From contig JALIRH010000043.1 in NCBI GenBank assembly GCA_023055505.1, positions 4,419,896 through 4,483,895 on the forward strand: a stretch of 64,000 nucleotides of DNA. Reading direction: 5' to 3'. Below, piece after piece: positions 23,794 through 36,340 of this stretch (the first letter of the stretch is position 1; the number at the start of each line of letters is the position of its first letter). The DNA is from Callipepla californica brunnescens (Eukaryota > Chordata > Aves > Galliformes > Odontophoridae). A program made the translations under genes and the position numbers. The notes under the pieces are model-generated. The model was not told where the DNA came from. It was given only the letters and a program-made list of their open reading frames with translations, and did not search any database.

Positions 23794-26700
23794 AAGATAC
23801 GTGTTCAGTCTCTTAGCAGTTGGTGTGACTGTTGGTGCCTCTGTTCAGAATTCCTGATGCTGAACTGGTAGAAAACACTAGTCACAGGCAGCACCTGCAA
23901 AGGGCATTGAACCATGGGTTGACCACCTCACAAGGATCCCATGGTGGAAGAAGAGCAAAAGACTACAGTTCAGGAATAATCACACTGAGAGGGAGATTTG
24001 CATGGTCTGCTTACTGTTCAAAGGTCTGAATAATTTTGTATTTAGAAGATAAATATACAAGCAGCCCAGGAAGTCAAGTCTAGACCTTCTGACACGATGC
24101 ACACATAGGCTGTGCATAAGGCTTCAAGATTCCTAGAAATACTCAGAAGTCTCCAGCCTTAAACAGAGGCTCAGAAGATAAATATATTTTAAGAATTGTA
24201 AAGAATATACCAAATAACCTGCAGCTTACTCCTCCCCACAAAAGGTTAGCTATGCTGTTGCAAAGGCCAGCTGTTCCTCTGCATGCTCCTGAGGCCCACC
24301 ATCTGGATCATTTAGCTTTAGACTTATATAAACACAGAAATGGAGGAGTCTTTTAACTGTCAAGAGTCTAGCTGTGACCCTTAAGTGTCTCTAAGATCTT
24401 GGACTGAATTCTAACAAATGACCTCTTTGCTAGGATGCAATAACAAGGGCTGAGCAAGGAGAAGTGTGTAGTACCCATTCTGTGGAAAACTGCAGCAGAA
24501 AGCATGCACATTAAGTTCCAGCTCAGGTTTTCATCTACATTCTACCCACAATGGTGGTTCTGTATTCAGCTGAGAGTCGTCAAGAAGCAAAGGATTAAAT
24601 TAAAATACAAGTATCTTCCTTTACAAAGTAATTTGGAGTCATGTGAAAGAGTTAATGTCTCGAGTTCTTGCCTTGATGGAGTGCAGCCCAGCTATGTCTG
24701 AACTGCTTATTGCTCCAAATGATTTCAAGCACATTCCAGCCAGGCCCCCAGAGCAGGGCTGTGTCCTGGCCAGACCAAACACCACAGTCTGTTTAACAAC
24801 TGCAGTGCACGGCACAGATCAAAGGCAGCAGTCAAAATGCCTGCTGCATGCTTATTGACTTTTATCTCCCTGTCTGGGAAGTACATCCTCCAGCTATGCC
24901 AAGAAGAGGGTGCAAGTTAAACACTCCTCTCAGCCTGTTTTTTGCCCTAGTGACCACACGTGCATTATGAATATGGGTTATTGGTCTCACACTTGTCTGA
25001 GAGGAAGAATTACTACGGTAAGCATGATCTGATAAAGAATTAGAGGTTCTTCCATGGTGACTGCTGAAGAACTCACCTAAGCCTTCCAAAGATGTAATAT
25101 AAATGGCATGAGTTTACAGGGCTGGAGTTGGAGATGAATCCTGAATTTCCCTTATATCAAGTGACACAAAGTATTCTCTGGGAATTGTGGGAGGAAAAGG
25201 CAGAAGGCAATGGCTGGTGGGCTGGGGCCCTGCCAGGCTTTGAGACTAGTGGCTGCCAACATCTCCTAAACACCTTCTAGGCCAGACTATAAAGAGGCAA
25301 AGGGGGAAGAAATTCCTTTCGTTTTCCTCTTTTGTCCTCATAGAAAAAGCTGTTGTCTAAAAATAAGCTGTAAGATAGCTGTTGCTCAAGGGACATCATG
25401 TACCCACGCCAGGGAGAAAGCTCAAGAAAGGTAAATTAATAAAACTGGGATTCAGAGTGTAGGAAGGAGACCATCTGGAGCTGTCAGTGTACTCAGCATC
25501 TTCCCAGTATCCAGAGTGTCCCAGTACCTGCTGGATCTCTTCAAAGATACCTGGGGTTCTGGCTAGCCACAAGGTAAGCAAAATAAGAAAAGCATGGAAT
25601 AAAATTAAGTCCTTTCACTCACACAGATACTTAACTTTCCAACAAAGAGCAAAGTCCATCTCTCCTTACTCTCAGTTGAAAATGTATGATGATACCCATG
25701 GGAGTGCATTGCACTATACTTTGGAGTATTCCCAACACTGTCTCATGAAAAGCTTGTAGGTGAGAAGGGCCCTTTTTTCCCCTTGCTCTTCTGTAACACG
25801 TGGAATTGAAATAATATTTTCATGTTAGTATCGGAGCAGCTTCATAAGAAAACAGAATTTAAATTATTTTAAATATAATTCCCCTCTCTTCTGTTTCTTT
25901 TATCATTAAAGATTCAATATCCAAAGCTTTAATGAAGTTTGACAGTAGCTAGTCATAAATCATGGTAAGTACATTCACTTTTCACTGAGTTACAGGGGAG
26001 AGTTCCTATTGGTACCCCCAGGGAGGAAAAGGACGTGGTGTGAGTTCTTGCCCTGTTAAGAAATGCACGTGGGAAACAAATGTTGTGTCTGCCATAACTG
26101 CAAGGGAAATGGTTGGACTGGATATCGCACCTTATTAGGCACCAGAGTATCCAAACATGAGAGTCTGATCCATGAGAAACTTCACTCTGCTTGTTCAGCT
26201 GCTCTTGGAACAACACAGTTAGCAAGGAGCAAGAATGCCTTCAGTTCTGCGTGGTGCTCCTGCACCTCTGTTCAGCTCTTAACAAAGCCTCTGTTTCTCA
26301 ACAGCCCTAGAGCTCAACTGACTATTTTAAATTTCTCACCCAGCTGCACAAGCTCCCAGATTTCTTGCTCTGTTATTTTTTCAAGAGAAAATCTGATATC
26401 CAAATTTTTCACAGCAAGTTTGTGTTCTCTATGTACATTTTCTGAAAAACTGTAAAAATGCTTCATTTTTTAACCTCCATCTCCCCACCACCACCCCCAA
26501 GATATTTTTTTCATGAAAATTTTGTGTGGAAGAAACATTTGCTGAACAGCTTAGCAGGAACAGGAATCTTCCCTCATGTGGTCAGGCCCGTTCTGAGCTA
26601 TATAGAAACCACAGTGTAGAGCTCAACTGGCTGCAGCTATATCAGCTCCCAAAGAAAAGCATTAGCTGTCTTTCCTTCATAACCAAAACAAGTCAGAAAA

Positions 26701-27225
26701 GCCAGCTGTTTGTCACAGTGCTGAGACTGAGAAACTGTCCTCAGCTCTTCAAAGGCTTTTGGAAATGATTTTTCTTGAAAAAGGAGAAGGACAAGAGAGA
26801 GCAGATTTCTAGGTTTCTTTTTTTTCTTTTTTTCATCAAGAAAGAACGAGGCATTTGGAACATGAACATGGAAAACAATTTAAATGAGCAACCATTGACT
26901 GAGCAATTTTTATAATTCCAAAAGTGGAAAGAGGGAAAACAGTAAAATGGAGTAGACTTCAGTCAAAGACATGGTAGTTTCCCTCCTGGATTAGAAGAAA
27001 GAAAAAAAAACATTCAGGAGAACTGGCAGTTCTATGAAGAAATTTACTGAGAGAATAAGCTCAAAATATCCCTTTACAGAGGAACTGGAGGAAATATGGC
27101 TGAATGCTGAAGAGTGGCTTCTCTGCTTCTTACTTGCATTTGAAGTTTCACAGTCTGGAAAGTAGGTCAAAGTAATGAGAGCAAAACAAAAGAACAGCAT
27201 GAGCTTGTGTGGACAAAACTGTAGG
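23794..27225. other. No recognised gene or transposon
   Basis: I see no exon, RNA gene or mobile element. Frames such as 26063-26455 (130 codons) lack any family signature and overlap an antisense frame. Confidence 0.5.
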
Positions 27226-27373
27226 GACAAAAGGGAAGGGAAGAGAAAGGGAAAGAGGAAGGGGAAGGGGAAGGGAAAAGGGAAAAGGGGAAGTGGAAGG
27301 GAAAAGGGGAAGGGGAAGGCAGGGGAAGGGAAAGGGGAAGAGAAAAGGGAAAAGGGGAAGGGGAAGGGAGGGG
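27226..27373 (+). repeat. Polypurine tract (GGGAAA/GGGGAA)n
   Basis: About 148 bp of almost pure purine with variable GGGAA, GGGGAA and GGAAAA units. Frames through it (Gly-Lys-rich on plus, Pro-Phe-rich on minus) are open only because the repeat lacks stops. It abuts the broken 3' side of a CR1 at 27374. A long mirror-like purine tract can adopt triplex DNA. Confidence 0.9.
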
Positions 27374-28305
27374 CCTTTTTGGCCAGCAGGTCACACTGCT
27401 GGCTCTTGGTCACCATGGTCACCATGGCACCCAGTTCCTTTCCTGCAGGGCTTCTTTCCAGCAGAGCAGCCTCTGGTCTGTACTGATGCATGTGGTCATT
27501 CCTGCAGGGGCAAGATTCTACACTTGGTCTTGCTGAACATTATTAGGCCTTCACCATCCTGCACAGGTCTCACTGAATGGCAGCATGGTCTTCTGCTGTG
27601 TCAGCCACTCTTCCCAGCTTTGTACCATCAGCAAATGTGCTGAGGGTGCATTCCATCCCTTCAACCAGGTCACCAATCAAGATGTTGAACAAGACTAAGT
27701 TCAGTACTGACCCCTGGGGAGCACTGCTGGTTGCAGCCTCCAACCAGACTGTCTCACTGATGAAAGCCCTCTGAGCTGTGCCCATCAGATAGTTCTCAGT
27801 ACTCCCCACTGTCCACTCATCTATCTCACCCTTCTTAAGCTTCATGTACAAGGATGTTGAGGGAAAGCTTCAAAAGCCTTACTGAAGTCATGGTATGCAC
27901 CATCTACTGCTCTCCCCCCATCTACCCAGCTGGTCATGCTATTGTAAAAGGCTGCTTGGTTGGTTGAGCACGATTTTCCCTTTGTGAAGCCATGTTGACT
28001 ACTCCTTATAAACTTGTCCACCTACTTGGAGATGGTGCTCAGAGTAAGCTGCTCCATCACTTTCCAGGGGGTGGAGGTGAAGCCACCTGGCCTGTAGTTG
28101 CCCAGATCATCTTTGTCCTTTTTGAAGACTGGAGTGACACTAGCTATCCTCCAGAGTTCAGGCACCTTTCCCGTTCATGAAGACCTTTCAAAGACTAGTA
28201 GTGTGGTTTGGCAATCACTTCTGTCAGCTCCCTCAGCACTTGTGTGGGCAACCCATTGGGGTCCATGGATTTGTGTGCATTGATTTTGCCCAGATAATCT
28301 CTGAG
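27374..28305 (-). mobile_element. CR1, 3' end lost at polypurine tract
   Basis: The minus-strand CR1 ORF2 is recognisable from the post-RT region (KEPxSQQCDLLAK near 27400) through the catalytic region (ADGTKLG, a changed FADD, near 27630) up to the early RT near 28290. The usual C-terminal end, 3' UTR and octamers are missing; the purine tract begins instead. The upper boundary is a 5' truncation or decay near 28305. Confidence 0.75.
27570..27851 (-). pseudogene. CR1 RT fragment with damaged catalytic motif
   Basis: The 93-codon frame reads LEAATSSAPQGSVLNLVLFNILIGDLVEGMECTLS-type RT sequence (PQGSVL block) followed by FADGTKLG. The family has FADDTK here, so the second catalytic aspartate has become glycine. 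The frame is isolated by stops on both sides. Confidence 0.75.
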
Positions 28306-28394
28306 CAGGTCTGTTCTCTGTCTGTCTGTCTAGTTTCAGAAGTTTGTACGTCAAAGGTGGAAGCTGTTGACTCACTGCACCTGATGCCGTTATG

Positions 28395-28700
28395 TGTCAC
28401 TGTTGGATCATCATCACAGCAAAAAGCTTTTCTTTACATTAGGTTTATTTTCCCATGTTCCAACCGTCTTTCTTTTCTCCTTTCACTGCACACTTCTGAG
28501 AAGAGTCAGGTTTCATCTTCACTTTACCTTCCCATAATACATAATAATAACATCTATTTATTTTCGTCAAGCTAAACAAACCAAACCCATCTCTCAGCCT
28601 CTCCTTGTAGACCCTGTACTCCAGCCCCCATGCAGCCAGGTTGCTGCTGACCTATTTCCTGTATACTCAAGTTCTTCTTGTACCAGAGATACCCAAACTA
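28395..28700 (-). mobile_element. Ancient CR1 3' fragment
   Basis: Plus-strand strings TCACTGTTGGATCATCATCACAGC, CTTCTGAGAAGAGTC and CAAGCTAAACAAACC with CTCAGCCTCTCCTTGTAG follow the order of CR1 3' coding sequence on the minus strand, at clearly higher divergence than neighbouring copies. Confidence 0.55.
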
Positions 28701-28949
28701 AACTGCAGCCTCAAGCACTAGATCTTTAGAGCTGGCCTCCCATCCAGCCCTACTTAGACTCAGAGCTAAAGCAAAGCTCACTTTTCTACCCTCACCATTG
28801 TGTTTAATTTCAGCAATCTGAATTGAAAAGATGAAAAGAAACTAAAAAAGTTTAAGCTTTCTGGAGGACTACGTACTGAGGGATACTGGAGCACAGGGAT
28901 GGAGCAAATAGACGGCATTTATCAGAAATTACCCGAGATAGTGCAAGAA

Positions 28950-29110
28950 GGACAGAGATGAAAAAGCAGGTAAGGAAGGTGAGATGCACCATATATTCTT
29001 CAATTTTTGTCTTAGTACAGGAAGATTGGGAGTGGCAAATGCAACACCAGTTTTTAAGAAGGAGGAACACCAACTGACATCGCTCAAAATGAAGTTACTG
29101 GGACCAAATA
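28950..29110 (+). mobile_element. Possible ancient LINE RT remnant
   Basis: One plus-strand frame reads GVANATPVFKKEE, resembling the W-K-x-A-N-V-T-P-V-F-K-K block of CR1/L2-type reverse transcriptases. Only this short block is seen, so the call is tentative. Confidence 0.3.
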
Positions 29111-29689
29111 AATGTACTTGGAGTTACTCACACAGGTCTTAACTTGACCTTATTCCGAAGGATTGCTGTTTTGAAGGGATCACCCACCAGGCAGAGAATG
29201 GAAATCCTGTTGTTACAATCACCTTGGACTACTAGACATAGTTTTGGAGAGCAAACTGTTATGGAAGGAGACACAAAATTCTTGTGTGAATAGAGACTAA
29301 AATATATGAAATAAAGATTTTTCATATTAGGAAGTTCACAGGTAGAGATCTGGAGGGACCAGTGCCATCTCCTCATGTAAAAGCAGCCTGAAAAATAGAT
29401 TGAGAAGAAGCACAGAATCATAGAATGGCCTGGGTTGAAAAGGAACTCAAAGATCACCTAGTTACAGACCCCTCCCACGGGCAGAGTCGCCAACCACTAG
29501 ACCAGGCTGCCCAGAGTCACATTCTGTCTTTCTTTGAATGCCTCTAGGGATGGGGCTTCCACAGCCTCCCTGGGCAATTTGTTCCAGTGCATCACACTCT
29601 GAGTGAAAAACTTCCTCCTAATATTGAACCTACATTTCCTGTCTTAGTTTAAAACCATTCCTGCTTGTCCTATCAATCCATGTAAACAG

Positions 29690-30113
29690 TCATTCCTCCT
29701 CCTGTTTATATGCTCCTTTCAAGTACTGGAAGGCCACAATGAGATCTCCATGGAGCCTTCTCTTCTCCAAGCTAAACAAGCCCAGTTCCCTCATCCTTTC
29801 CTCATAGGAGAGGTGCTCCAGCCCTCTGATCATCCTAGTGGCCCTCCTCCGGACCCATTCCAAGAGCTCTGAGTCTTTCTTGTGCTGGGGGCCCCAGGCC
29901 TGGATGCAGTATTCCATGATTTTCCCAGGCACAGAGGTGAAGCTCACCAGCCTTCAGTTCCTCAGGTAATTCTTTCTCTTCCTTAAAAATGGGAATAATG
30001 TTTCCCTTTTTCCAGTCTCCAGGGATTTCACCCAACAGCCTTGATTTTTCAAACATGATGGAGAGTGGCTCTGCAGCCACATCAGCCATCTCTCTCAGAG
30101 TCCTGAAATGCAT
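29690..30113 (-). pseudogene. CR1 ORF2 RT fragment with internal deletion
   Basis: Frame 29835-30113 has MADVAAEPLSIMFEKS and GDWKKGNIIPIFK (early RT), then runs into a misframed region. Frame 29690-29947 has [11 protein letters not shown] joined directly to [21 protein letters not shown]. Palm motifs A and C are absent, so the deletion removed the catalytic centre. Confidence 0.8.
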
Positions 30114-30352
30114 ATCATCCTATCCAATGGACTTACATACCTTCAGTCTCATGAGGACGTCTAGAACTTGTTCCACTGTTACAGTGAGTTCCTCTCACCC
30201 ACACCTGGAGGATCAGGGTCCTGGCAGACACAGGGAGCGTGTCACAGTGAAGACTGAGGCAAAGCATTTATTGACACTTCAGCTGTTTCCACATCTGAGG
30301 AAGCCAGTTCTCCATCCTCATTAATCAGAGAGGGAACACTCTCCTTGATTTG

Positions 30353-30805
30353 TGTTGTGGATTTGTGGTTTGATGCCGGTATTCCACATCAAATCATCAT
30401 GCAGGGAGTTAAGGAGTTAATGCTGTGTTGGGGAGCAGAAGGGGGTTGGAGCTCTGCACTGGACTACCCTCCGGCCATGGAGATACAGCGCATGAGCTTC
30501 TCCTGCAGCTTTTCTAACGTAAGCTCTTAGATTTTGGTTTGGAAACTTTTGTCTATCTCTATTGTTCAATTTTGTTAGATTTAGTAAAGTTACCGTTCCT
30601 CCTCAAATCACTGCCGTTGGTTTTCATTTGTTTGTTTCTTTGTTTGACCCATCTGTTATCTCTGTACCCTTCACCCTTCCCCCCCCCCCCAACACATGGC
30701 TCTGCGTTTCACTGGTGGTGCAGGGTTTTTTTGTTTTGTTTTTTTTTCCCTTCTCTCCTTTTTTTTTTTTTTCCTTGTGTCCCTGTCACAGATAACACTA
30801 TGACA
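30353..30805 (+). mobile_element. Solo LTR inside CR1, ERV-L-type relative
   Basis: The LTR starts TGTTGTGGATTTGTGG and shares with the 21403 LTR the order ATTCCACATCA, GTTAAGGAGTTAATGC, a TTTAGTAAAGTTACC poly(A)-like region and a C/T-rich U5. It ends ACTATGACA at 30805. CR1 sequence reads on across both flanks. The 5 bp on either side are ATTTG and GTCTG, which could be a decayed 5-bp duplication. Long T runs at 30722-30775 are slippage within U5. Confidence 0.75.
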
Positions 30806-31354
30806 GTCTGTCTCTTTCTGCTTATGTACCTGTAGAACCCCTCGTGTTATTTTTCACATCTCTTGCCAAGTTCAGCCTCATCTGTGCCTTGGCTTTCCTC
30901 ATATTGTCTCTGCAGAAGCGGAAGACATCCCTGTATTCTTCCCAGGCTACACAACTCTGCTTCCACTTCCTGTAACATCTCTCTTTTCTCTCAATTTAAG
31001 CTTCAGGTCCTTGTTCAGCCATGCCAGTCGCCTGCATTCTCTGTTCAATTTCTTCTGCTGGGGGATGGAGAGCTCTTGCGCTCACAGAAGTGTGTCCTTT
31101 AAGAGCTGCCAGCTCTGTCCTGTTCCTATGCCCTTAAGGACAATTTCGCAGGAGATCCCATCCAGCAGTTCCTCGAGCAGCTGGAATTTTGCTCTCCTGA
31201 AGTTCAGGGTGCTGACTACTTTTTATCAGGCCTGCATTCCTCCAGATCACAAACTCCACAGGAGCATGATCACTAGAGCCCAGTCTGCCTCCCATCTTAT
31301 CTCTCTAATACTCTCTTCTGCATTGGTGAGGACCAGGTCCAATAAAGCTTCACC

Positions 31355-31937
31355 TCAGGTCAGTCCATCTATTACCTGGACCAGGAAGTTGTCCTCAGCA
31401 GACTCCAGGAATCTCCTGGATTGTATGCCATCCACCATGCCACTATCCCAGCAGACATCCTGGTGGTTAAGAATCCCCATCAGGACAAGAGCCCATGAGC
31501 ACAATGCCTCCTGCAGTTGAAGCAAGAAGGCCTTATCAACAGGCTCCTCCTGATCAGTAGACCCCAACCACTAGATGCCCTTCACTGGATCAATCCCTAA
31601 TTTTAACCCATAAGCTCTCCCCCTGGCAATGGTTGTTAATCAGACATTGATCTTCACAATCTATCCACTTCCCAACATAGAGGGCAACTCCCCCTCCCCT
31701 CCTACACTGCTCTCCTCCCCTCCTATCCCTTCTTAAGAGCCTGCAGCCCTCAATCTTAGTATGCCAGTTGTGAGATTTGTTGGACCACGTTTCTGTGATA
31801 TCAACCAGATAATAATTTTCCAAGCACATCGCTGTTTCCAGCTCCTCCTGCTTATTTTCCATGCTGAATGCATTGGTGTAAAGCCACTTCAGCTGGGCTT
31901 TCTGGCACACTACCTTTCGAGAGGGGTCCTCCCTCAC
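31355..31937 (-). pseudogene. CR1 ORF2 apurinic-like endonuclease fragment
   Basis: Frame 31590-31937 carries LKWLYTNAFSMENKQEEL, the metal-binding region DITETWSNKSHNW (E of the TETW motif retained), GCRLLRRDRRGGEQ and GGGVALYVGKW. Frame 31355-31567 continues with EPVDKAFLLQLQEA and LVLMGILNHQD, where the family has GDFNHPD, so an active-site aspartate position is altered. The domain nicks target DNA in CR1 retrotransposition. It is broken by a frame change between 31567 and 31590. Confidence 0.8.
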
Positions 31938-32110
31938 ACCTCCAAAAAAAAACCTGAAGTTTTCCCCACTGCTTCCTAGAGGGAATTTCCCTGCAGTCTC
32001 CTACAATGACAACATCCCCAAACCCTTCTCTGTCCTGCTGACCTCCACCCTTTTCCCCCATCAAATCTATTTGACATCTCTGAACTACTCTCTCCACCCT
32101 AGTGAGCAAC

Positions 32111-35100
32111 TTTTTTTCCCCTTCCCCTTTGATAGCTAGTTTAAAGCAGTCTTAATGAGACCTGCCAGCTCCTGGGCTCAGATCTGCTTGGAGACAGGCA
32201 AGAAAAGGCAGGTGTAAGAGTTGTCTAGGGCAGGAGGGAAACAGACCACTGGGAAAAGCAGCACAAGAAACTCAGTGTAAGTACATGGAAAGCAATGAAC
32301 ATGGAAAAATAACATTCTTTGTATGCAAAATTGCAGTCTCAGAGCAGACTGTTAGTATACTAAGGATTACAGCCAACAATTTTCTGAAAACATTTCTTCA
32401 GTTCTCTAAAGGAAAAAGCAAATTAAATATTAGGAAATAGTAAGAAAGGAACAGAACAAAACACAATGTGTTTGAGATGCAGATTTATCTCCCCACCTCT
32501 TCTCGCGGCATGATGGAAATGCCTGCGACCCTGTACTGCTTGGGTTCTTGTGGTGACCCTTTCATTGGATCCCTCCTTGGAGAGCAGATTCCATACTTCA
32601 GATCCAGGGTGCACTTCATGTGAGGCTGCCCCTTGGCCAGCTATTGCCTTGGGAGAAGTCTTCCCTAAAGCATTTGGTGTTCCATGGATGCTGAAAACTT
32701 GATGCTCAGGTGCCTATGGTTGTGTTGTGGCTACAGACCCCTTATACCCACAGCTTTTTGAGTCAAGTGTCTGTTTCCAAAATGCTCCCAGCCAGTCTGT
32801 GGCTGGGCTGTTGCAGCCCAAGCCCACTTTCATCAGGAACTCTCATTCATGTTGCTCCCACATAACAGCAAATCATTCTCCTCCACCCTGTGATAACTGG
32901 ACTCTTCCAAAATGTCAGAGAAACAGAGGCATGGCTCCTCAGGAGGCTGTTGGGAGCAGCTTATTGTAACATGCAACTAAATGCCTCCAAGTCTGGGCTG
33001 AGGTGAGGGGACTGGGGAGCAGAGGGAATTGGGGCAGCCCTCTGGGTAGGACCATCAGGGATAGAGGGATGGCAGGTGATTAAAGGCATGTCTGCCTTGT
33101 CTCCTGGTCTTCCTTGCAAGACATCTAATGCCCCAGAAATGCTATGTGTGGCAGGACACTGTCTTTGAAGCAGAATGGCCTTACCAGCATTCCTGATGTT
33201 TGTTTCTGTTCTGCTTTCAGCAGATTCCTGAAAGTGCAGATGAAAAGCTCTGGAGTTCTGACAAAGCTGAAGCAGTACCACATTGCAGCCCAATGCTCTC
33301 AGGTCATCAGTACAGAGAGGACCATTCACATTCTGCCTTCTCAGTGTTGCTAGGCACGTGTCTGACATGGCATGCACAGGGAAGACTCCTGGGAAGCTAG
33401 AAGCCTCCACATCTTTTTGAAGGCACCCCTGGGATGTGACACTTTCATGTGGACTAAATACAGAGCTCAGACAGCAGCCTACAAAAGAGAAAGAAACATA
33501 AGTTTTTGACTAGAGCGAAAAAGGATTCTGGGAGAGAGCATTAAAGAAAGAGAGACAAATATGAAGACAGTGTGCAAATGTTTTACAGTGTCTGGGACCA
33601 GCTGCTCCTCTAAGTCTGCACACAGTTCAGGCCTCTGCCCAACCCTGCTGTCTGTCAGCAAGATGGCTCTGGAACAGGACTGCCAGCCTGGGGCTCGCTC
33701 AGCCTGTATCTCCAGAAAGCAGTGCTGGGTTGCAAATAGGGAATTACAAGGGCTGTGCAGTCAGACTTTTCTCCACTGCTGCTAAATAAAAGAGGCCACA
33801 GGAATATAGAGAACATGTCCTAGTTTCAGTGCAAGGAGGGAGATAATCAAGCCACAACCAAAATGAGAGATGTCGTGAGTAAACAAGGGACTCCTAAGTC
33901 ATGCATATCTTTAGGAGCTCTGTCTGGGGTGAAAAGAGCACCAGTGAAGCAGGTGGTCGAGAAACCACCTGCAAACTCACTGAGTCCTACGATAAGCAAT
34001 TCTGAAAGCTGTGAGTAGTGCTGCTGCCCCTGGGTATAGTTGGTGGTGAAAGAAGGCTCTCAGAAGATACTTGAGAACCTTTCAGCACTGGCAAGCCCAA
34101 ATCTAGGTGGATAGCTGTGGTTGCTGTTCAAACTTTCTAATGGCAGTCTGCTCTTGGTCTTGTTCTCCCACCTGTTACCTGATCTGTAACATCGTGTAAG
34201 CCCAAACTGTCAGATCCTTTCCTTGAAAGGCCTTGAAAGTTTTCATCCATTCTTTGCCAGTTATGTTAAGTCATTCTGCTTAGCCACACAAGTATGCTGT
34301 TCTGCTTAGTCATTTTTCGTATTTACTCTTCTGGACCTTGAGTAAGTTGCTGATCATGGAAACACTGTCCATCACTGTCATTCCCTCATGGAACAAATCT
34401 GTTCCCATGGCCAAGAGTGGTCACTACAGGATGCGAGGCAGCACGCTCACACATCCAGTTGCTTCTAACCTGGGGTTTGCAGATTAGAAACGATTTAGAT
34501 TCAGACAAATGGTAAAACGTGCTTGTTGGACATACTGCATTTCTACCAACTCATTCAGAATATCCCAGTCTCTATACATATACTCATTCTTCCTCAGTAT
34601 TGCCCATGTACTTGAGCAGTAGAGCCTACATTTTCTGAAGGTGAACAACTTTAGCTGTGGTCAACAGAAATATGGGTGATCTCAATTCTTGTGGGTTTTG
34701 AAGACTTCTAGAGAAAGATGTGGTTGCCTTGGATCTATGCTGGAGGTTGGGGACCAGCCTCATTTCCACGATTCTTGATCCTGAGAGATTTCAGGAATCC
34801 TTCATGTGTTTTCCTGGAAGTTACTCACAGAACATTTTAGCTGTCCTCATTTCTTTTCCCTATGACACAGATTCTTGCAGTAGCAAGTGAAATAAAGTGG
34901 TGACAGGGAAACAACAACAGTGTCTTAGGCTGTTTGTTGTGACAGGCAAGTTCTTTGCTGGGGCTAGAGCACCAAAGAATCGGAAAGGGATTGAGAGTTT
35001 CTGTAGTTCAAAAGGAATTCTGAAGGGGAGCATCTATGGCACTGCTAGGCCTACTGCCAGCACCTAAGAAGATGGAAGAGATCTTCAAGGAATATCAAGT

Positions 35101-36340
35101 CAAAGTGATGGGCAGGCTGCAGCCAATAATAGTCAGGAGTGCAGCCACGTCATGAGTATGGCCATTGCAAGTTGTTTCACGATGATAGGGGCCAACAGAT
35201 GCTACCCAGTGCTACAGTCTTTTTGGTTTATGTACTGCTGTCTTAGATGGCTTACATAAAGTCTCACCTACCAATGCTGCAGCAATCTCCATGCAAGAAT
35301 ATTACTTCGAGGAAGACTTCAGAGAGTCCTGAGGAGGAAAAAATTTCATTTTCCCAGAAGCAAGGTGTAACTCTTGCCATTGGAGCCTAATGCATTTTCT
35401 TCAGATCTTCCAGATGGACAGACAGAAAATACACCATTATAAGAGTTTGTGTGTGAAAGTAGCAGACACAGACCTCCAGCCTCCCCCAGCACAGCTCTCA
35501 CCTGTGCTGTGCAACGCAGGATGGGGCCCAGCATTACTCACTATTCACATCCTCCAGGTAATCATGAGCCTAGATTTCATCCTCACTTCACATGCCCTTG
35601 CCAATCTAAATTCAGTGAAAGGATGCTGCTGCAGCATAAAGCCACCAAAGTAGAGGGATTATGGAATGGAAACTTAAATTCAGCCTACAAGGACAGTCCC
35701 ATCTGCCTAGGAGTGGAAAGAAGTTATCCTAGACTCTACAGTCCTTCCATTTTCTCACTGCTGTCCCATCCAGCACATGCTTGGTTAATGACACTTCCTT
35801 GTAACTGTAAGAAGCAGCTGGATCTCTTCCATTCCCTTCCTTGAACCCACCTGAAGGCTGCAGCCTGTGCAGTGCGGGAAAGGAGAGAAACATAATGATT
35901 CTTCATTGCCTTAGAAGATGAGAAACCAGAGGAATAAGGCCCAGCAAAGCAAACACTGCTTGTTCTCACATGTGGATTTCTGTACTGGAGAGATGTATCT
36001 GTCCTTCTCTGTTCATGGTGGAGTTTGGGGTACTCTTCAGTGCAGTCCCAACTTGGACTTTGCAGTGGGAGCAAAATGGACATCTACCCCTGCCAGATGC
36101 CTACCAAATGCTCTATTTCTGATGGTGACAACCCTTACCATAGCAAAGTACTGTTAAGAGAAAATAGTGGATTAGCTCTACCCACAATCCAGTACATACC
36201 ACCAAAGTCATGCAGTGCCTTGGAGAAGGAAAGCCCCTGGAATGCAGTAGCAGCTCCAGAGCTGATAGACAGAGCTTTGCTTCCCCACATACCTCAGAGC
36301 TTCACCTTGGCTCTGTGGCCAGCTACCAGACTGGAGTCTA
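32111..36340. other. No recognised gene or transposon
   Basis: About 4.2 kb without identifiable repeat or exon. Frames at 32961-33410 (149 codons, minus) and 35449-35844 (131 codons, plus) are the longest. Neither shows a domain, and each overlaps other frames. Confidence 0.5.

Larger units (their letters stand above)
29411..32110 (-). mobile_element. Long CR1 with endonuclease region, RT deletion and solo LTR inside
   Basis: The minus-strand 3' end is CACAGAATCATAGAATGG at 29411. Going up in coordinate: 3' UTR, ORF2 C-terminus (29690-29920), an abrupt junction near 29921 joining post-RT sequence to early RT (VPGKIM), the early RT segment to about 30350, a 453-bp LTR, then the endonuclease/RT linker and endonuclease to about 31937. 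The upper limit near 32110 is approximate. It is the longest single CR1 in the window and the only one showing the endonuclease. Confidence 0.85.

Noticed and set aside
26991..27643. Frames of 75-166 codons across the purine tract
   Set aside because: Composition is set by GGGAA-type repeats; the flanking parts are antisense or frame-shifted CR1.
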